The notes under the pieces were generated by a model, which had not been told where the DNA came from, searched no databases, and saw only the letters and a program-made list of their open reading frames with translations. A stretch of 38,887 nucleotides of DNA from an uncultured beta proteobacterium (GTDB lineage: Bacteria > Pseudomonadota > Gammaproteobacteria > Burkholderiales > Burkholderiaceae_E). The translations under genes were made by a program, and so were the position numbers. The stretch spans positions 1 through 38,887 of the forward strand of contig CAIZNI010000013.1 in assembly GCA_903934295.1 (NCBI GenBank), given 5' to 3'. Positions 1 to 9,269 of the stretch are shown piece after piece (the first letter of the stretch is position 1; the number at the start of each line of letters is the position of its first letter).

Positions 1-3000
1 CCGGCAATGATCTCTATCCGGTATCGGCTGGCGCGCCGAATTTCATCTGGGATGGCGCGGGAGTCGACACGCTCGACCTGTCGGCGCTCGCGCAGGCGGC
101 CACCGTCTATCTGACGCCGGGCTACTGGGGCTACGTCGGCAGCGGTCCCGCGGCGCTGATCACCGCGCCCGGTCAGATCACCGTCAACTTCGGCTCGGTC
201 ATCGAAAACCTGTCCGGCACCACCGGCACGGATCGTTTGTACGGCAACGATGCGGACAACCGGATCGAGGGCAATGCCGGCGACGATTCCCTCGAAGGCG
301 GGGCGGGCAACGACACGCTGATCGGCGGCAGCGGCATCGACACCGCCGTCTTCGCCGGCACCCGCCGCAACAACACCATCACCTGGTCCGCGCTCACCGG
401 CAGCTTCACCGTGGTCTCGGCCGCCGGGGGTACCGACACCGTGTCCGGCGTCGAGTTCCTGAGTTTTGACGATGCCGGCTTCGCCGCGGGCGACCTCCAG
501 GCGAACACCGCACCGACCCTCACCGCCATCAGCCCGCTGGCCGGGGCCCTCGAGGACACCGCCTTCACCCTCACCTGGGCGATGCTGGCGGCGGCCGCCG
601 ACGAGGCCGACGCGCAGGGCGACGCGATCGGTTTCCGGATCGAGGCGCCGGTCAACGGCACCCTGACCCTGAACGGCGTGGCGGTCACCCCCGCGGTCTC
701 GGTGCTGGCCGACGGCGACTCGCTGGTTTGGACGCCAGCGGCCAATGCCAATGGCAGCCTGGAGGCCTTCCAGGTGCGCGCGAGCGATGGCACCCTGGTC
801 TCGGGCGCCGCGCTGCCGGTGCGGGTCACGGTGGGCGCCGTCAACGATGCGCCGGTCGTCGCCAACCCGATTCCGGATCAGACCCGGCCGGTCGGCGCGG
901 CACTGAGCTACACCGTGCCGGCCAACGCCTTCAGCGATGTCGACGGCAACACGCTGACCTACAGCGCCACCCTGGCCGATGGCAGCGCGCTGCCGTCCTG
1001 GCTGGCGTTCAACACCGCCACCCGCGTCTTCAGCGGCACGCCGGCCCTCTCGGCGGTGGGCACTGCCAGCCTGCGCGTCACCGCCAGCGACGGCGCCGGC
1101 GGCACCGTCTCCGATGTGTTCAACGTGACGGTCAGCCCGGATGTCACCGCGCCCACGGTGACCCGTCTGGTGGACGATGTGCAGGGCTCGGTCATCCGCA
1201 GCACCCTGAACATCGCCTACACCTGGACCTTCAGCGAGCCGGTCACCGGGGTCGAGGTGGCCGACTTCGCGGTGACCAACGGCACCGCGGTGTCGGTAAC
1301 GGGCGGGGGCAGCCTCTGGACGGTCAATGTCCGCCCGGCGCTCGGCGTGGCCAACAGCACCATCGGGATACGCCTGCTGGGCGGCTCGGTCACCGACCTG
1401 GCCGGCAATGGGACCACCGTCACCTACGTCAGCAATGCCCAGGTGATCGACACGCCCACACCGCTGGCGCCGAAACTGATCCCGGGCAATGCCTTCGATT
1501 TTCTGGTCGATCCCCAGGTCACGCTGCAGACGACCCGGGGCACGATGGTCCTGGAACTGTCGCCCGATGCGGCCCCGGCGACGGTAGCCAACCTGCTGGC
1601 CTATGTGGATGCCGGCTTTTACGACAGCACGATTTTTCATCGGGTCATTCCCGGGTTCGTGATCCAGGGCGGCGGCTACAACACCGGCCTGGCCTACAAG
1701 ACGCCCACCTACGGGCCGATTCCGCTCGAGCCCGCCAACGGGCTGTCGAACCTGCGCGGCACGGTCGCGATGGCGCGCACCAACGCCGCCGACTCGGCCA
1801 CCGATCAGTTCTTCATCAACCTGGTCGACAACCTGGCATTGAACTACGCGAGTGCCACGGCGCCCGGTTATGCGGTCTTCGGCCGGGTGGTGTCGGGCCT
1901 GTCGGTGATGGATGCCATCGCCAGCGCGCCCACCACCACGGCGGGCGGCCTGGACAACGTACCCGCCACCGAGATCGCCATCGTCTCGATGCGCCAGACC
2001 CTGGCCGGTCAGAGCACCACCCGCAACGCGACGCTGTCGCTCGTCGGGCTCGAGGCGGGCGCCCAGTGGTCGTACAGCCTGGACGCTGGCGCGAGCTGGC
2101 AGCCTGGCAGCGGCGCCAGCCTGCTGGTGCCCGAGGGCAGCTATGCGGCCAACGCGATTCAGGTTCGCCAGACCGATGCCGCGGGTCGCACCGGCCCGGC
2201 CGGCCGGCTGACCAGCGCGCTGGTGGTGCAGGACACCACCGCGCCGGTCGCGGTCGCCTTCAATCCGGCCGAAGGTGCCACCGGCGTGGCGCTGGCCAGC
2301 AACCTGGTGGTGACCTTCAGCGAGGCCATCCAGCGCGGCACCGGCACGATCGTGATTCGCGACGCCAGCGGGGCCGCCTTCGCGGCCTACGATGCCGCCA
2401 CCAGCAGCAACCTCTCGATCGCCGGCAGCACGCTCACCCTGGACCCCTCGGGCGATCTGCGCTATGGCAAGTCCTACAGCCTCGAGTTCGCCGCCGGCTC
2501 GGTTCGCGACCTTGCCGGTAACGGGCTGGCCGCGAACGCGGCCTATCACTTCACCGCGCTGGCCAATCCGGCCAACCAGACCTTCACCGGCGGAGCGGGC
2601 AACGACAGCCCGGTCGGTGGCGTGGGCGATGACACCCTGAGCGGCGGCGCGGGCAACGACTTGCTCACCGGCGGCGCGGGCGATGATCGCCTGGACGGGG
2701 GCAGCGGTCTGGACGAGGCCCGATACGACTCGGCGCGATCGGCCAGCACCTTCCTGCGCCTGGCCAACGGCGACATTCAGGTGAGCGGCCCCGAGGGGGT
2801 GGACATCCTGCACGACGTCGAGCGCGCGGTGTTCGGTACCGCGGCGGTGGGGTTCGACATCGACGGCACCGGCGGACAAGCTTACCGGCTCTATCAGGCT
2901 GCGTTCGACCGGGTGCCCGACGAGGGCGGGGTGGGTTTCTGGATGTACTACATCGACCGCGGGTTCGCGATCGGCCTGGTGGCAGCCGAATTCATCAAGA

Positions 3001-3269
3001 GCCCCGAGTTCACCAGCCTGTACGGTCCGAGCATCACCAACGACCAGTTCATCCAGCTGCTTTATCAGAATGTCCTGAACCGCGATCCGGATGCGGAGGG
3101 CTATGCCTTCTGGAGATCGGCGATGGCCAACGAGGGCGGCAATTATGGGAAGGCCTGGACGCGGTCGGATGTGCTGCTGTTTTATTCCGACTCGCCCGAG
3201 AACAAGGCCAATGTGATCGGCGCGATCACCAACGGATTTTTTTACGAATCGTTCCTGCCGCCCGGTTGA
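1..3269 (+). CDS. RTX/DUF4214 multidomain protein with embedded cyclophilin domain (5' partial)
   Basis: The reading frame is open from the first bases of the window, so the N-terminus is missing; the TTG at 237 is only an internal codon. Modules by nucleotide position: serralysin (M10) C-terminal-like segment with RTX nonapeptides (3-500); cadherin/VCBS-like domain (510-845); putative Ig (He_PIG-like) domain with the SGTP motif (846-1135); bacterial Ig-like domain (1141-1450); cyclophilin-type peptidyl-prolyl isomerase (about 1510-2000, with FHRVIPGF, QGGG, QFFIN and GYAVFG); SbsA-type Ig-like domain (2236-2560); a second calcium-binding RTX block (2580-2710); and a C-terminal DUF4214 (2870-3260). 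RTX proteins of this kind are normally exported by type I secretion and fold on extracellular calcium. No catalytic protease domain is visible here, but it could lie upstream. The domain reading is solid; the role (adhesin, surface or S-layer-like protein) is inference. Confidence 0.9.
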   Translation, partial: GNDLYPVSAGAPNFIWDGAGVDTLDLSALAQAATVYLTPGYWGYVGSGPAALITAPGQITVNFGSVIENLSGTTGTDRLYGNDADNRIEGNAGDDSLEGGAGNDTLIGGSGIDTAVFAGTRRNNTITWSALTGSFTVVSAAGGTDTVSGVEFLSFDDAGFAAGDLQANTAPTLTAISPLAGALEDTAFTLTWAMLAAAADEADAQGDAIGFRIEAPVNGTLTLNGVAVTPAVSVLADGDSLVWTPAANANGSLEAFQVRASDGTLVSGAALPVRVTVGAVNDAPVVANPIPDQTRPVGAALSYTVPANAFSDVDGNTLTYSATLADGSALPSWLAFNTATRVFSGTPALSAVGTASLRVTASDGAGGTVSDVFNVTVSPDVTAPTVTRLVDDVQGSVIRSTLNIAYTWTFSEPVTGVEVADFAVTNGTAVSVTGGGSLWTVNVRPALGVANSTIGIRLLGGSVTDLAGNGTTVTYVSNAQVIDTPTPLAPKLIPGNAFDFLVDPQVTLQTTRGTMVLELSPDAAPATVANLLAYVDAGFYDSTIFHRVIPGFVIQGGGYNTGLAYKTPTYGPIPLEPANGLSNLRGTVAMARTNAADSATDQFFINLVDNLALNYASATAPGYAVFGRVVSGLSVMDAIASAPTTTAGGLDNVPATEIAIVSMRQTLAGQSTTRNATLSLVGLEAGAQWSYSLDAGASWQPGSGASLLVPEGSYAANAIQVRQTDAAGRTGPAGRLTSALVVQDTTAPVAVAFNPAEGATGVALASNLVVTFSEAIQRGTGTIVIRDASGAAFAAYDAATSSNLSIAGSTLTLDPSGDLRYGKSYSLEFAAGSVRDLAGNGLAANAAYHFTALANPANQTFTGGAGNDSPVGGVGDDTLSGGAGNDLLTGGAGDDRLDGGSGLDEARYDSARSASTFLRLANGDIQVSGPEGVDILHDVERAVFGTAAVGFDIDGTGGQAYRLYQAAFDRVPDEGGVGFWMYYIDRGFAIGLVAAEFIKSPEFTSLYGPSITNDQFIQLLYQNVLNRDPDAEGYAFWRSAMANEGGNYGKAWTRSDVLLFYSDSPENKANVIGAITNGFFYESFLPPG

Positions 3270-3430
3270 GATCTGTTTGCCGATTCCCTGACCGGCGTCA
3301 TCGTCAGCCCATCCGGTTGCGCGACTGCGCCGGCGGCAGGTACCCGACCCCCTGGTTTCTCGGTTAGGATTTCGGGCTGTCAGGGGCTGCGCTGGCGCCT
3401 CTCGCACCAACCGCTTTCCAGGGAGATCCG

Positions 3431-6400
3431 ATGCCTGTTTTCAATGGAACCGCCGGTGGCGATCTGCTCGTCGGCACCACCAGTCCCGACTCCTTCGTGG
3501 GTGGGGCCGGCAACGACACGATCGATGGCGGGGCCGGCAGCGATGTCGTGCTGTTTCCGGATTCGACGACCGGGGTGGTGGTCGATCTGCTCGCCGGCAC
3601 CGCCAGTGACGGTCAGGGCGGCCTCGATACCCTGGTGTCCATCGAGGGTGTGGATGCCACCGCCTTCAACGACACCGTGCGCCTGTCCAACAGCGCGGGC
3701 AGCTATGTGCTCGGGCGTGACGGCAACGACACCCTGACCGGTGGCACCGGCGACGACACTTTCTACGGCGGGCGCGGCAACGACCTGATCGACGGCGGGG
3801 CCGGATTCAACTGGATCGCCTATTCCGATGGCGGGACCCGCGGCGTCGAGGTGAATCTGGTCACCGGGGAAGCCCTGGACAGTTGGGGCGACGTCGATCG
3901 GTTCTCGGGCATCGCGCTCGTCATCGGCACCGGCTTCGCCGATGTGCTGACGGGCGGCAATCCGGCCAATGGCAGTGCCCTCTTCGACGGATTCGAAGGG
4001 TTTCGTGGCGGTGGCGGCAACGACACCATCAATGGCGGGCCAGGGTTCGACCGGGTCTATTACGACACCAGCGGCGGATCGGTCGTCGTCGAACTGAGCG
4101 ATTCCGGCTCGGGCACCGCGATCGACGGGCAGGGGGGAACCGACACGCTGATCAGCATCGAGGAGGTCCGCGCCTCCAGCTTTGCCGACACCCTGACCGG
4201 CAGCGGCGCGGCCTATGAATCCTTCGAAGGACGCGGTGGCAACGACTCCATCGATGGCCGCGGGGGTACCGACCGGGTCAACTACCAGACCTCGCCGGCC
4301 GGCGTCTCGGTGAGCCTGCTCACCGAGACGGCCAGCGACGGCTGGGGGGGCACCGACCGTTTCGACAGCATCGATGACATACGCGGTTCCGAGTTCGACG
4401 ACACCCTGATCGGCGATTCCCACGACAACGCGCTCGAGGGTCGTGCCGGCAATGACCTGCTCAGCGGCGGCAGCGGCGAAGACACCCTGACGGGGGGCGC
4501 GGGCGACGACACCCTCGACGGCGGCGCGCAGAGTTCACCGGATGACCCGCTCGAAGGCACCGAGTTCGACGTCGCGATCTTCAGCGACGCCAGCGGTGGT
4601 GTCACCGTCGCGCTGGGCACGGACGGATCGAACGGAACCGCCACCGGCGCGGGGGTGGGGACCGACCGGCTGATCGGCATCGAGTATGTGGTGGGGTCGG
4701 CGTTCGCCGACCGGATCTCGGGCAGCAACCGGGATGTGGTCGAAGTCATCCGCGGCGGCGCCGGCAACGACACCCTGAGCGGCGGTGCGGCCAGCGGAAC
4801 CGACATGGGTGTCAATGTGGTCGACTATCAGACGGCCAGCGGACCGGTGACGGTGAACCTCACCACCGGATCGGCGTCGGGGGCCGATGGCGTCGATGTG
4901 CTGAGCGGCTTCATGGGTGTGGTCGCCTCGGCCCACAACGACCTGATCACGGGTAACGCCTCGGACAACTACTTCGGCGACCGGGGTGGCAACGACACCT
5001 ACGACGGCGCGTTCGGACGTGATCGCGTGAGCTACGATCGAGTCGCCGGCCCGGTGACGGTGGATCTGCTGACGCTGGAAACCGGCGGCGCCGCCGGCGC
5101 CGACACGCTGATTTCGATCGAGAACCTCCAGGGCTCGGACTATGACGACACCCTGACCGGTGACCTCCTCGCCAATGATCTGCGAGGCGGCAGCGGCAAC
5201 GATACCCTGGTCGGGGGTTTTGGCAACGACACCCTGAGAGGGGGCCGTGGCAATGACCGGCTCGAGGGCGGAGTCGGCATCGACGCCGCGGAGTTCGCCG
5301 GCCTGCGGGCCGACTACACGGTGGCGCTGCTGCCGGGCGATGCCGGGGTGACGGTGACCGACCGGGTGAGCGACCGCGACGGGATCGACACGCTGATCGG
5401 CGTCGAGCGACTGATTTTCGCCGACCAGACCGTCAACACCGTCAATGTCGCGCCGGTCGTGGCCTTGCCCTTGCCGGACCTGAGCGTGAACATCGGTCTC
5501 GCGCTGGATTTTCTGGTGCCTGCGGGCACCTTTACCGACGAGAACGGCGATGTGCTGAGCCTGAGCGCGAGCCAGGCCGACGGCTCGCCCCTGCCGGCGT
5601 GGCTCACCTTCAATGCGGGCAGCGGACGTTTCAGCGGCACCCCGCCGCTCGCCTCGGTCGGCAGCATCGCGCTGCGGGTGAGCGCCACCGACGGCGAGTT
5701 CGGCACCAGCGACACCTTCACCCTGACCGTCGCCGACGCGGCTGCCAGTCTGGTCAGCGGCCGCGTCATCGACGGTTATGTGAGCGGCGCGGCGATCTAC
5801 ATCGACCGCAATGCCAACAACCGACCGGACGCCGACGAGGCGACCGGTCTGCTGACCGACGCCCAGGGGCGGTTCGCCGGCGCGGTCTTCACGAGCGGCT
5901 CGCTGATGGCGGTGGGCGGCACCAGCACCGACACCGGGCTGCCCAACCGGATGACCTTGAGCGCCCCGGCCGGCTCGGCGGTGATCAGCCCGCTCACCAC
6001 CCTGGTCGAGGCGCTCATCGACCAGCAGGCGTTCAGCGCGGCGGGGGCTCAGGCCGCGCTGGCTGCTGCCTTCGGTCTGCCGACAAGTCTGAACCTGCTG
6101 CAATACGATCCGCTGGCGCAGCCGCCCGGCGATGCCGACGCGGTGAGCGTGCAGCAGCTGATCGTGCAGCTGGCGATCACCGCCACACTGGCCGACAACA
6201 CGGCAGGGGTGATGGCGGGCGTGGCGCGGCTGGTTTCTGATGCTGTTGGCGCGGGGGGGAGCGCCGGGGTGATCGCGATTGATCTCTCCGACAGCGCCAC
6301 CGTCGAGTCGGCGCTGTCGCAGACCTCGGTCAGCGTGCCGGTACAGGATGCGATCGCGCGTGCCAATGCCGGCGTGCAGGCCGCCGGTACGCTCGCGCAG

Positions 6401-7915
6401 ATCGCCGAGGTCCAGCGCGAGGCTTCGCCTGATTTCCGTGAATGGGTGGCGGCCACCGACACCGTCGGATCGCTGATCAGCGCGCTGCTGGCGCCGGGCT
6501 CGGGCATCACCGTCAACGCCGCCAGCCTGGCGCTGCAATACGGGCGCCACCTCGATGAGAGCACCGGGACCTACCAGGCCTCGGTGGGTTTCTACAACGG
6601 CGGCATCGCCGGGCTCGGCATCGGCGCCGGACTGATCCTGAGTTCGGGCGATGCCAGTCCGCCGCAGCGCAACACCGCCATCGATTACAGCGCCATCCTC
6701 GAGCCGGTGGATTCGCGGTTGTCGCTGGTCGATGCCGATCTGCAGGCGGCAGCCCTGACCGGTTTTGCCGAGGCCGGCGAGGTGGCCGATGTGACGATGC
6801 TGTCCTTCGATTTCACGCTGACCGATCCCGCCTCGACCAGCGTGCGGCTGGAGCTCGTCTTTGCCTCGGATGAGTATCCCGAGTTCAGCGAGTCCAGCTA
6901 TGTGGACATTGCCGGGGTGTTCGTGAACGGGGTGAACTACGCGCTGTTCGGTGGCAACGCGAATCAGCCGCTGTCCATCCTCGACCGCAACCTGGCGGCG
7001 GGCGCTTTCGTTGCCAATGCCAGCGGCGCGATCCCGATCGAGTACGACGGTCTGTCGCGCAAGCTCACCGTGATCGCGCCGGTGCACAGCGGCGTGAACA
7101 CGATCAAGATCGCGGTCGGTGACACCGGCGACTCGATCCTGGATTCCTCGCTGTTTGTTTCATCGCTGCGCGCGGGCAACTACCTGTCGGGCGCGCTCTC
7201 GCGCCAGCTCGACGGCAGCGCCGGCGCCGACGACGTGCGCGGCGGCGACATCAACGAGTTCATCGAACTGGGCTCGGGTGATGACCGGGGCTCGGGCGGC
7301 GGGGGTGATGACCTCATCGACGGGGGCAGCGGTCGGGACGAGGCGCGCTACGACTCGGCGCGCGCGGCCAGCACCTTCGTGCGCCTGGGCAACGGCGACA
7401 TCCAGGTGAGCGGCCCCGAGGGGGTCGACATCCTGCACGACGTCGAGCGCGCGGTGTTCGGCACCGCGGCGGTGGGGTTCCGCCCCTCGGCGGTGGGGTT
7501 CGACATCGACGGCACCGGCGGACAGGCTTACCGGCTCTATCAGGCCGCGTTCGACCGGGTGCCCGACGAGGGCGGGGTGGGTTTCTGGATGTACTACATC
7601 GACCGCGGGTTCGACATCGGCCTGGTGGCAGCCGATTTCATCACCAGCCCCGAGTTCACCAGCCTGTACGGTCCGAGCATCACCAACGACCGGTTCATCC
7701 AGCTGCTTTATCAGAATGTGCTGAACCGCGATCCGGATGCGGGGGGCTATGCCTTCTGGAAAGCGGCGATGGCCAACGAGGGCGGCAATTACGGCAAGGC
7801 CTGGACGCGCGCGGATCTGCTGCTGTTCTATTCCGACTCGGCCGAGAACAAAGCCAATGTGATCGGCGCGATCACCAATGGCTTCTACTACGAGCTTTTC
7901 GAGCCGCCCCTGTGA
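3431..7915 (+). CDS. Large RTX/choice-of-anchor L/DUF4214 calcium-binding protein
   Basis: The protein has 1494 residues. The start at 3431 is supported by GGGAG at 3421-3425. Residues 1-660 are an extended RTX array of GGxGNDxL-type nonapeptides alternating with DxxGGVTVxL-type spacers. Residues 675-775 form a putative Ig (He_PIG-like) domain paralogous to the one in the upstream gene. Next comes a segment beginning SGRVIDGYVSGA, with a DRNANNRPDADE-type calcium motif as seen in big adhesins. Residues about 1010-1250 match the choice-of-anchor L domain (FASDEYPEF, GVFVNGVNYA). Residues 1260-1305 are a short RTX block and 1365-1494 are DUF4214. There is no N-terminal signal peptide, consistent with type I secretion. 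It lies 161 bp after the upstream RTX gene and shares its C-terminal tail almost exactly. Function is probably an extracellular matrix, adhesion or surface protein (inferred). Confidence 0.92.
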   Translation: MPVFNGTAGGDLLVGTTSPDSFVGGAGNDTIDGGAGSDVVLFPDSTTGVVVDLLAGTASDGQGGLDTLVSIEGVDATAFNDTVRLSNSAGSYVLGRDGNDTLTGGTGDDTFYGGRGNDLIDGGAGFNWIAYSDGGTRGVEVNLVTGEALDSWGDVDRFSGIALVIGTGFADVLTGGNPANGSALFDGFEGFRGGGGNDTINGGPGFDRVYYDTSGGSVVVELSDSGSGTAIDGQGGTDTLISIEEVRASSFADTLTGSGAAYESFEGRGGNDSIDGRGGTDRVNYQTSPAGVSVSLLTETASDGWGGTDRFDSIDDIRGSEFDDTLIGDSHDNALEGRAGNDLLSGGSGEDTLTGGAGDDTLDGGAQSSPDDPLEGTEFDVAIFSDASGGVTVALGTDGSNGTATGAGVGTDRLIGIEYVVGSAFADRISGSNRDVVEVIRGGAGNDTLSGGAASGTDMGVNVVDYQTASGPVTVNLTTGSASGADGVDVLSGFMGVVASAHNDLITGNASDNYFGDRGGNDTYDGAFGRDRVSYDRVAGPVTVDLLTLETGGAAGADTLISIENLQGSDYDDTLTGDLLANDLRGGSGNDTLVGGFGNDTLRGGRGNDRLEGGVGIDAAEFAGLRADYTVALLPGDAGVTVTDRVSDRDGIDTLIGVERLIFADQTVNTVNVAPVVALPLPDLSVNIGLALDFLVPAGTFTDENGDVLSLSASQADGSPLPAWLTFNAGSGRFSGTPPLASVGSIALRVSATDGEFGTSDTFTLTVADAAASLVSGRVIDGYVSGAAIYIDRNANNRPDADEATGLLTDAQGRFAGAVFTSGSLMAVGGTSTDTGLPNRMTLSAPAGSAVISPLTTLVEALIDQQAFSAAGAQAALAAAFGLPTSLNLLQYDPLAQPPGDADAVSVQQLIVQLAITATLADNTAGVMAGVARLVSDAVGAGGSAGVIAIDLSDSATVESALSQTSVSVPVQDAIARANAGVQAAGTLAQIAEVQREASPDFREWVAATDTVGSLISALLAPGSGITVNAASLALQYGRHLDESTGTYQASVGFYNGGIAGLGIGAGLILSSGDASPPQRNTAIDYSAILEPVDSRLSLVDADLQAAALTGFAEAGEVADVTMLSFDFTLTDPASTSVRLELVFASDEYPEFSESSYVDIAGVFVNGVNYALFGGNANQPLSILDRNLAAGAFVANASGAIPIEYDGLSRKLTVIAPVHSGVNTIKIAVGDTGDSILDSSLFVSSLRAGNYLSGALSRQLDGSAGADDVRGGDINEFIELGSGDDRGSGGGGDDLIDGGSGRDEARYDSARAASTFVRLGNGDIQVSGPEGVDILHDVERAVFGTAAVGFRPSAVGFDIDGTGGQAYRLYQAAFDRVPDEGGVGFWMYYIDRGFDIGLVAADFITSPEFTSLYGPSITNDRFIQLLYQNVLNRDPDAGGYAFWKAAMANEGGNYGKAWTRADLLLFYSDSAENKANVIGAITNGFYYELFEPPL

Positions 7916-7982
7916 GCGCGGTCGGGGCGGTCATGGCATCGGACTGCGCGGACCGGTCCGCCCGCGCCCGCCGCCCGGCCCG

Positions 7983-9197
7983 CTAGTTCGCGCCCAGCAC
8001 GCCGCCCGCCCGCAGCGCCGCGATCTCGTCATCGCTGAACCCCGAGTCGCGCAGCACCGACTCACTGTGCTCGCCCAGTTCGGGCGCCGATCCGGGCGCC
8101 CGTTTTTCGGTGCCGACGATCTCGAAGGGGCTTGACACCGTCAGGCCCGAGCCGTCGGCCAGCGGCACCAGCGCGCCGGCGGCGCGCATCTGCTCGTCCT
8201 GCGCGAGGTCGGCCATCTTGCCGATCACCCCGAAAGTGATGCCTGCCCGGTCCAGCCGTTCGCGCCAGTGCGCGAGGTCGTGCAGCGCGAAGCGGGCATC
8301 GAGCCGTTCGATCAGCTCGACATGGTTGCGCAGCCGCAGCGGCTGATCGGAAAAGCGCGGGTCGTCGGCCAGATCGGTGCAGTCGAGCGCCTGCAGCAGG
8401 GGCAGGAACTGGCGGGCCTCATTGAGCACCGTCAGGTTCAGCCACCGGTCGTCGCGGCAGCGGTAGAGGTTGGCGAGCGGGTTGGGCGCGTGGCTGCGCG
8501 GCGGGCGCGGCGGCATGATCGTGCCGCTCAGTTCGGCCTGCACCATCACCGCGTTGGCCCACAGACCGTTGGCCAGCAGCGAGGAGCGCACCACCCCGCC
8601 CAGCCCCGTGCGCTCGCGCCGGTACAGTGCGGTGGTGATCGCGCCGAACAGGGCCATTGCGCTCGGGTGATCGCCCATGCCCGAGACCGAGCGCGCCGGC
8701 GGCGCGGTGTGATCGGCGCGCACCAGGTCCATCAGCCCCGATCGCGCCCAGTAGGCGGTCGCATCGAATCCGGTCTTGTCGGCCTCGGCACCGGCCTCGC
8801 CGTAGGCGGTGAACGAGGCGTAGATGAGCCGCGGGTTCAGGCTCTGCAGCGCGGCGTGGTCGACCCGCAGGCGTTCGCGCACCGGCAGCGGCAGGTTGGT
8901 GATGAACACATCGGCGTCGCCGACCAGCCGCTGCAGCACCGCCAGTCCCTCGGGGCGCTTGAGGTCGAGCACCAGGCTGCGCTTGTTGCGCGCATCGATC
9001 TGCCAGGCGAAGTTGCGCTCGCTCGGCGGCAGGCCCGGGCTGCGGTAGAAATACCGGTACGGATCGCCCTCGGGCGGCTCGATCTTCACCACGTCGGCGC
9101 CCAGGTCGGCGAGCACGGTGGCCGCGGCCGGGGCGGCGATGTAGCTGCCGCAATCGACTACCTTCAGGCCCGCAAAGGGCAGGGGATCAGAGGACAT
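7983..9197 (-). CDS. CaiB/BaiF family III CoA-transferase (copy 1)
   Basis: The protein has 404 residues. The ATG at 9197 is chosen over an in-frame start 11 codons upstream because AGGAG (9203-9207 on the complement) sits five bases before it. Family III CoA-transferases move CoA between acyl-CoA and free carboxylic acids through an aspartyl-CoA thioester. The N-terminal GLKVVDCGSYIAAP and GADVVKIEPP motifs are typical, and Asp145 in GFDATAYWARSG aligns with the catalytic aspartate. The C-terminal 'LxxxGFSDDEIAALRAGGV' ending is also characteristic. It is the last gene of a four-gene minus-strand run (CoA-transferase, SDR, phosphotriesterase-like protein, this gene). Substrate is unknown. 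It has little obvious similarity to the other two CoA-transferases in the window beyond family motifs. Confidence 0.9.
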   Translation of the reverse strand: MSSDPLPFAGLKVVDCGSYIAAPAAATVLADLGADVVKIEPPEGDPYRYFYRSPGLPPSERNFAWQIDARNKRSLVLDLKRPEGLAVLQRLVGDADVFITNLPLPVRERLRVDHAALQSLNPRLIYASFTAYGEAGAEADKTGFDATAYWARSGLMDLVRADHTAPPARSVSGMGDHPSAMALFGAITTALYRRERTGLGGVVRSSLLANGLWANAVMVQAELSGTIMPPRPPRSHAPNPLANLYRCRDDRWLNLTVLNEARQFLPLLQALDCTDLADDPRFSDQPLRLRNHVELIERLDARFALHDLAHWRERLDRAGITFGVIGKMADLAQDEQMRAAGALVPLADGSGLTVSSPFEIVGTEKRAPGSAPELGEHSESVLRDSGFSDDEIAALRAGGVLGAN

Positions 9198-9269
9198 GCG
9201 CACTCCTGGTGGTGAAACGGGTCGGCCCATCGACGGGCGATGCCGGCCGCGGCAATGACCGATGCGCGC

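Noticed and set aside
4535-7087. 850-residue open frame on the minus strand inside the second RTX gene
   Set aside because: It is antisense to a clear RTX gene, has a low-complexity H/R/G/V-rich composition typical of shadow frames in GC-rich DNA, and shows no ribosome-binding site or known domain.
7948-7961. 14-base palindrome between the convergent RTX and CoA-transferase genes as a terminator
   Set aside because: The stem is only seven pairs with no loop and no T tract, so it could be chance in GC-rich DNA.
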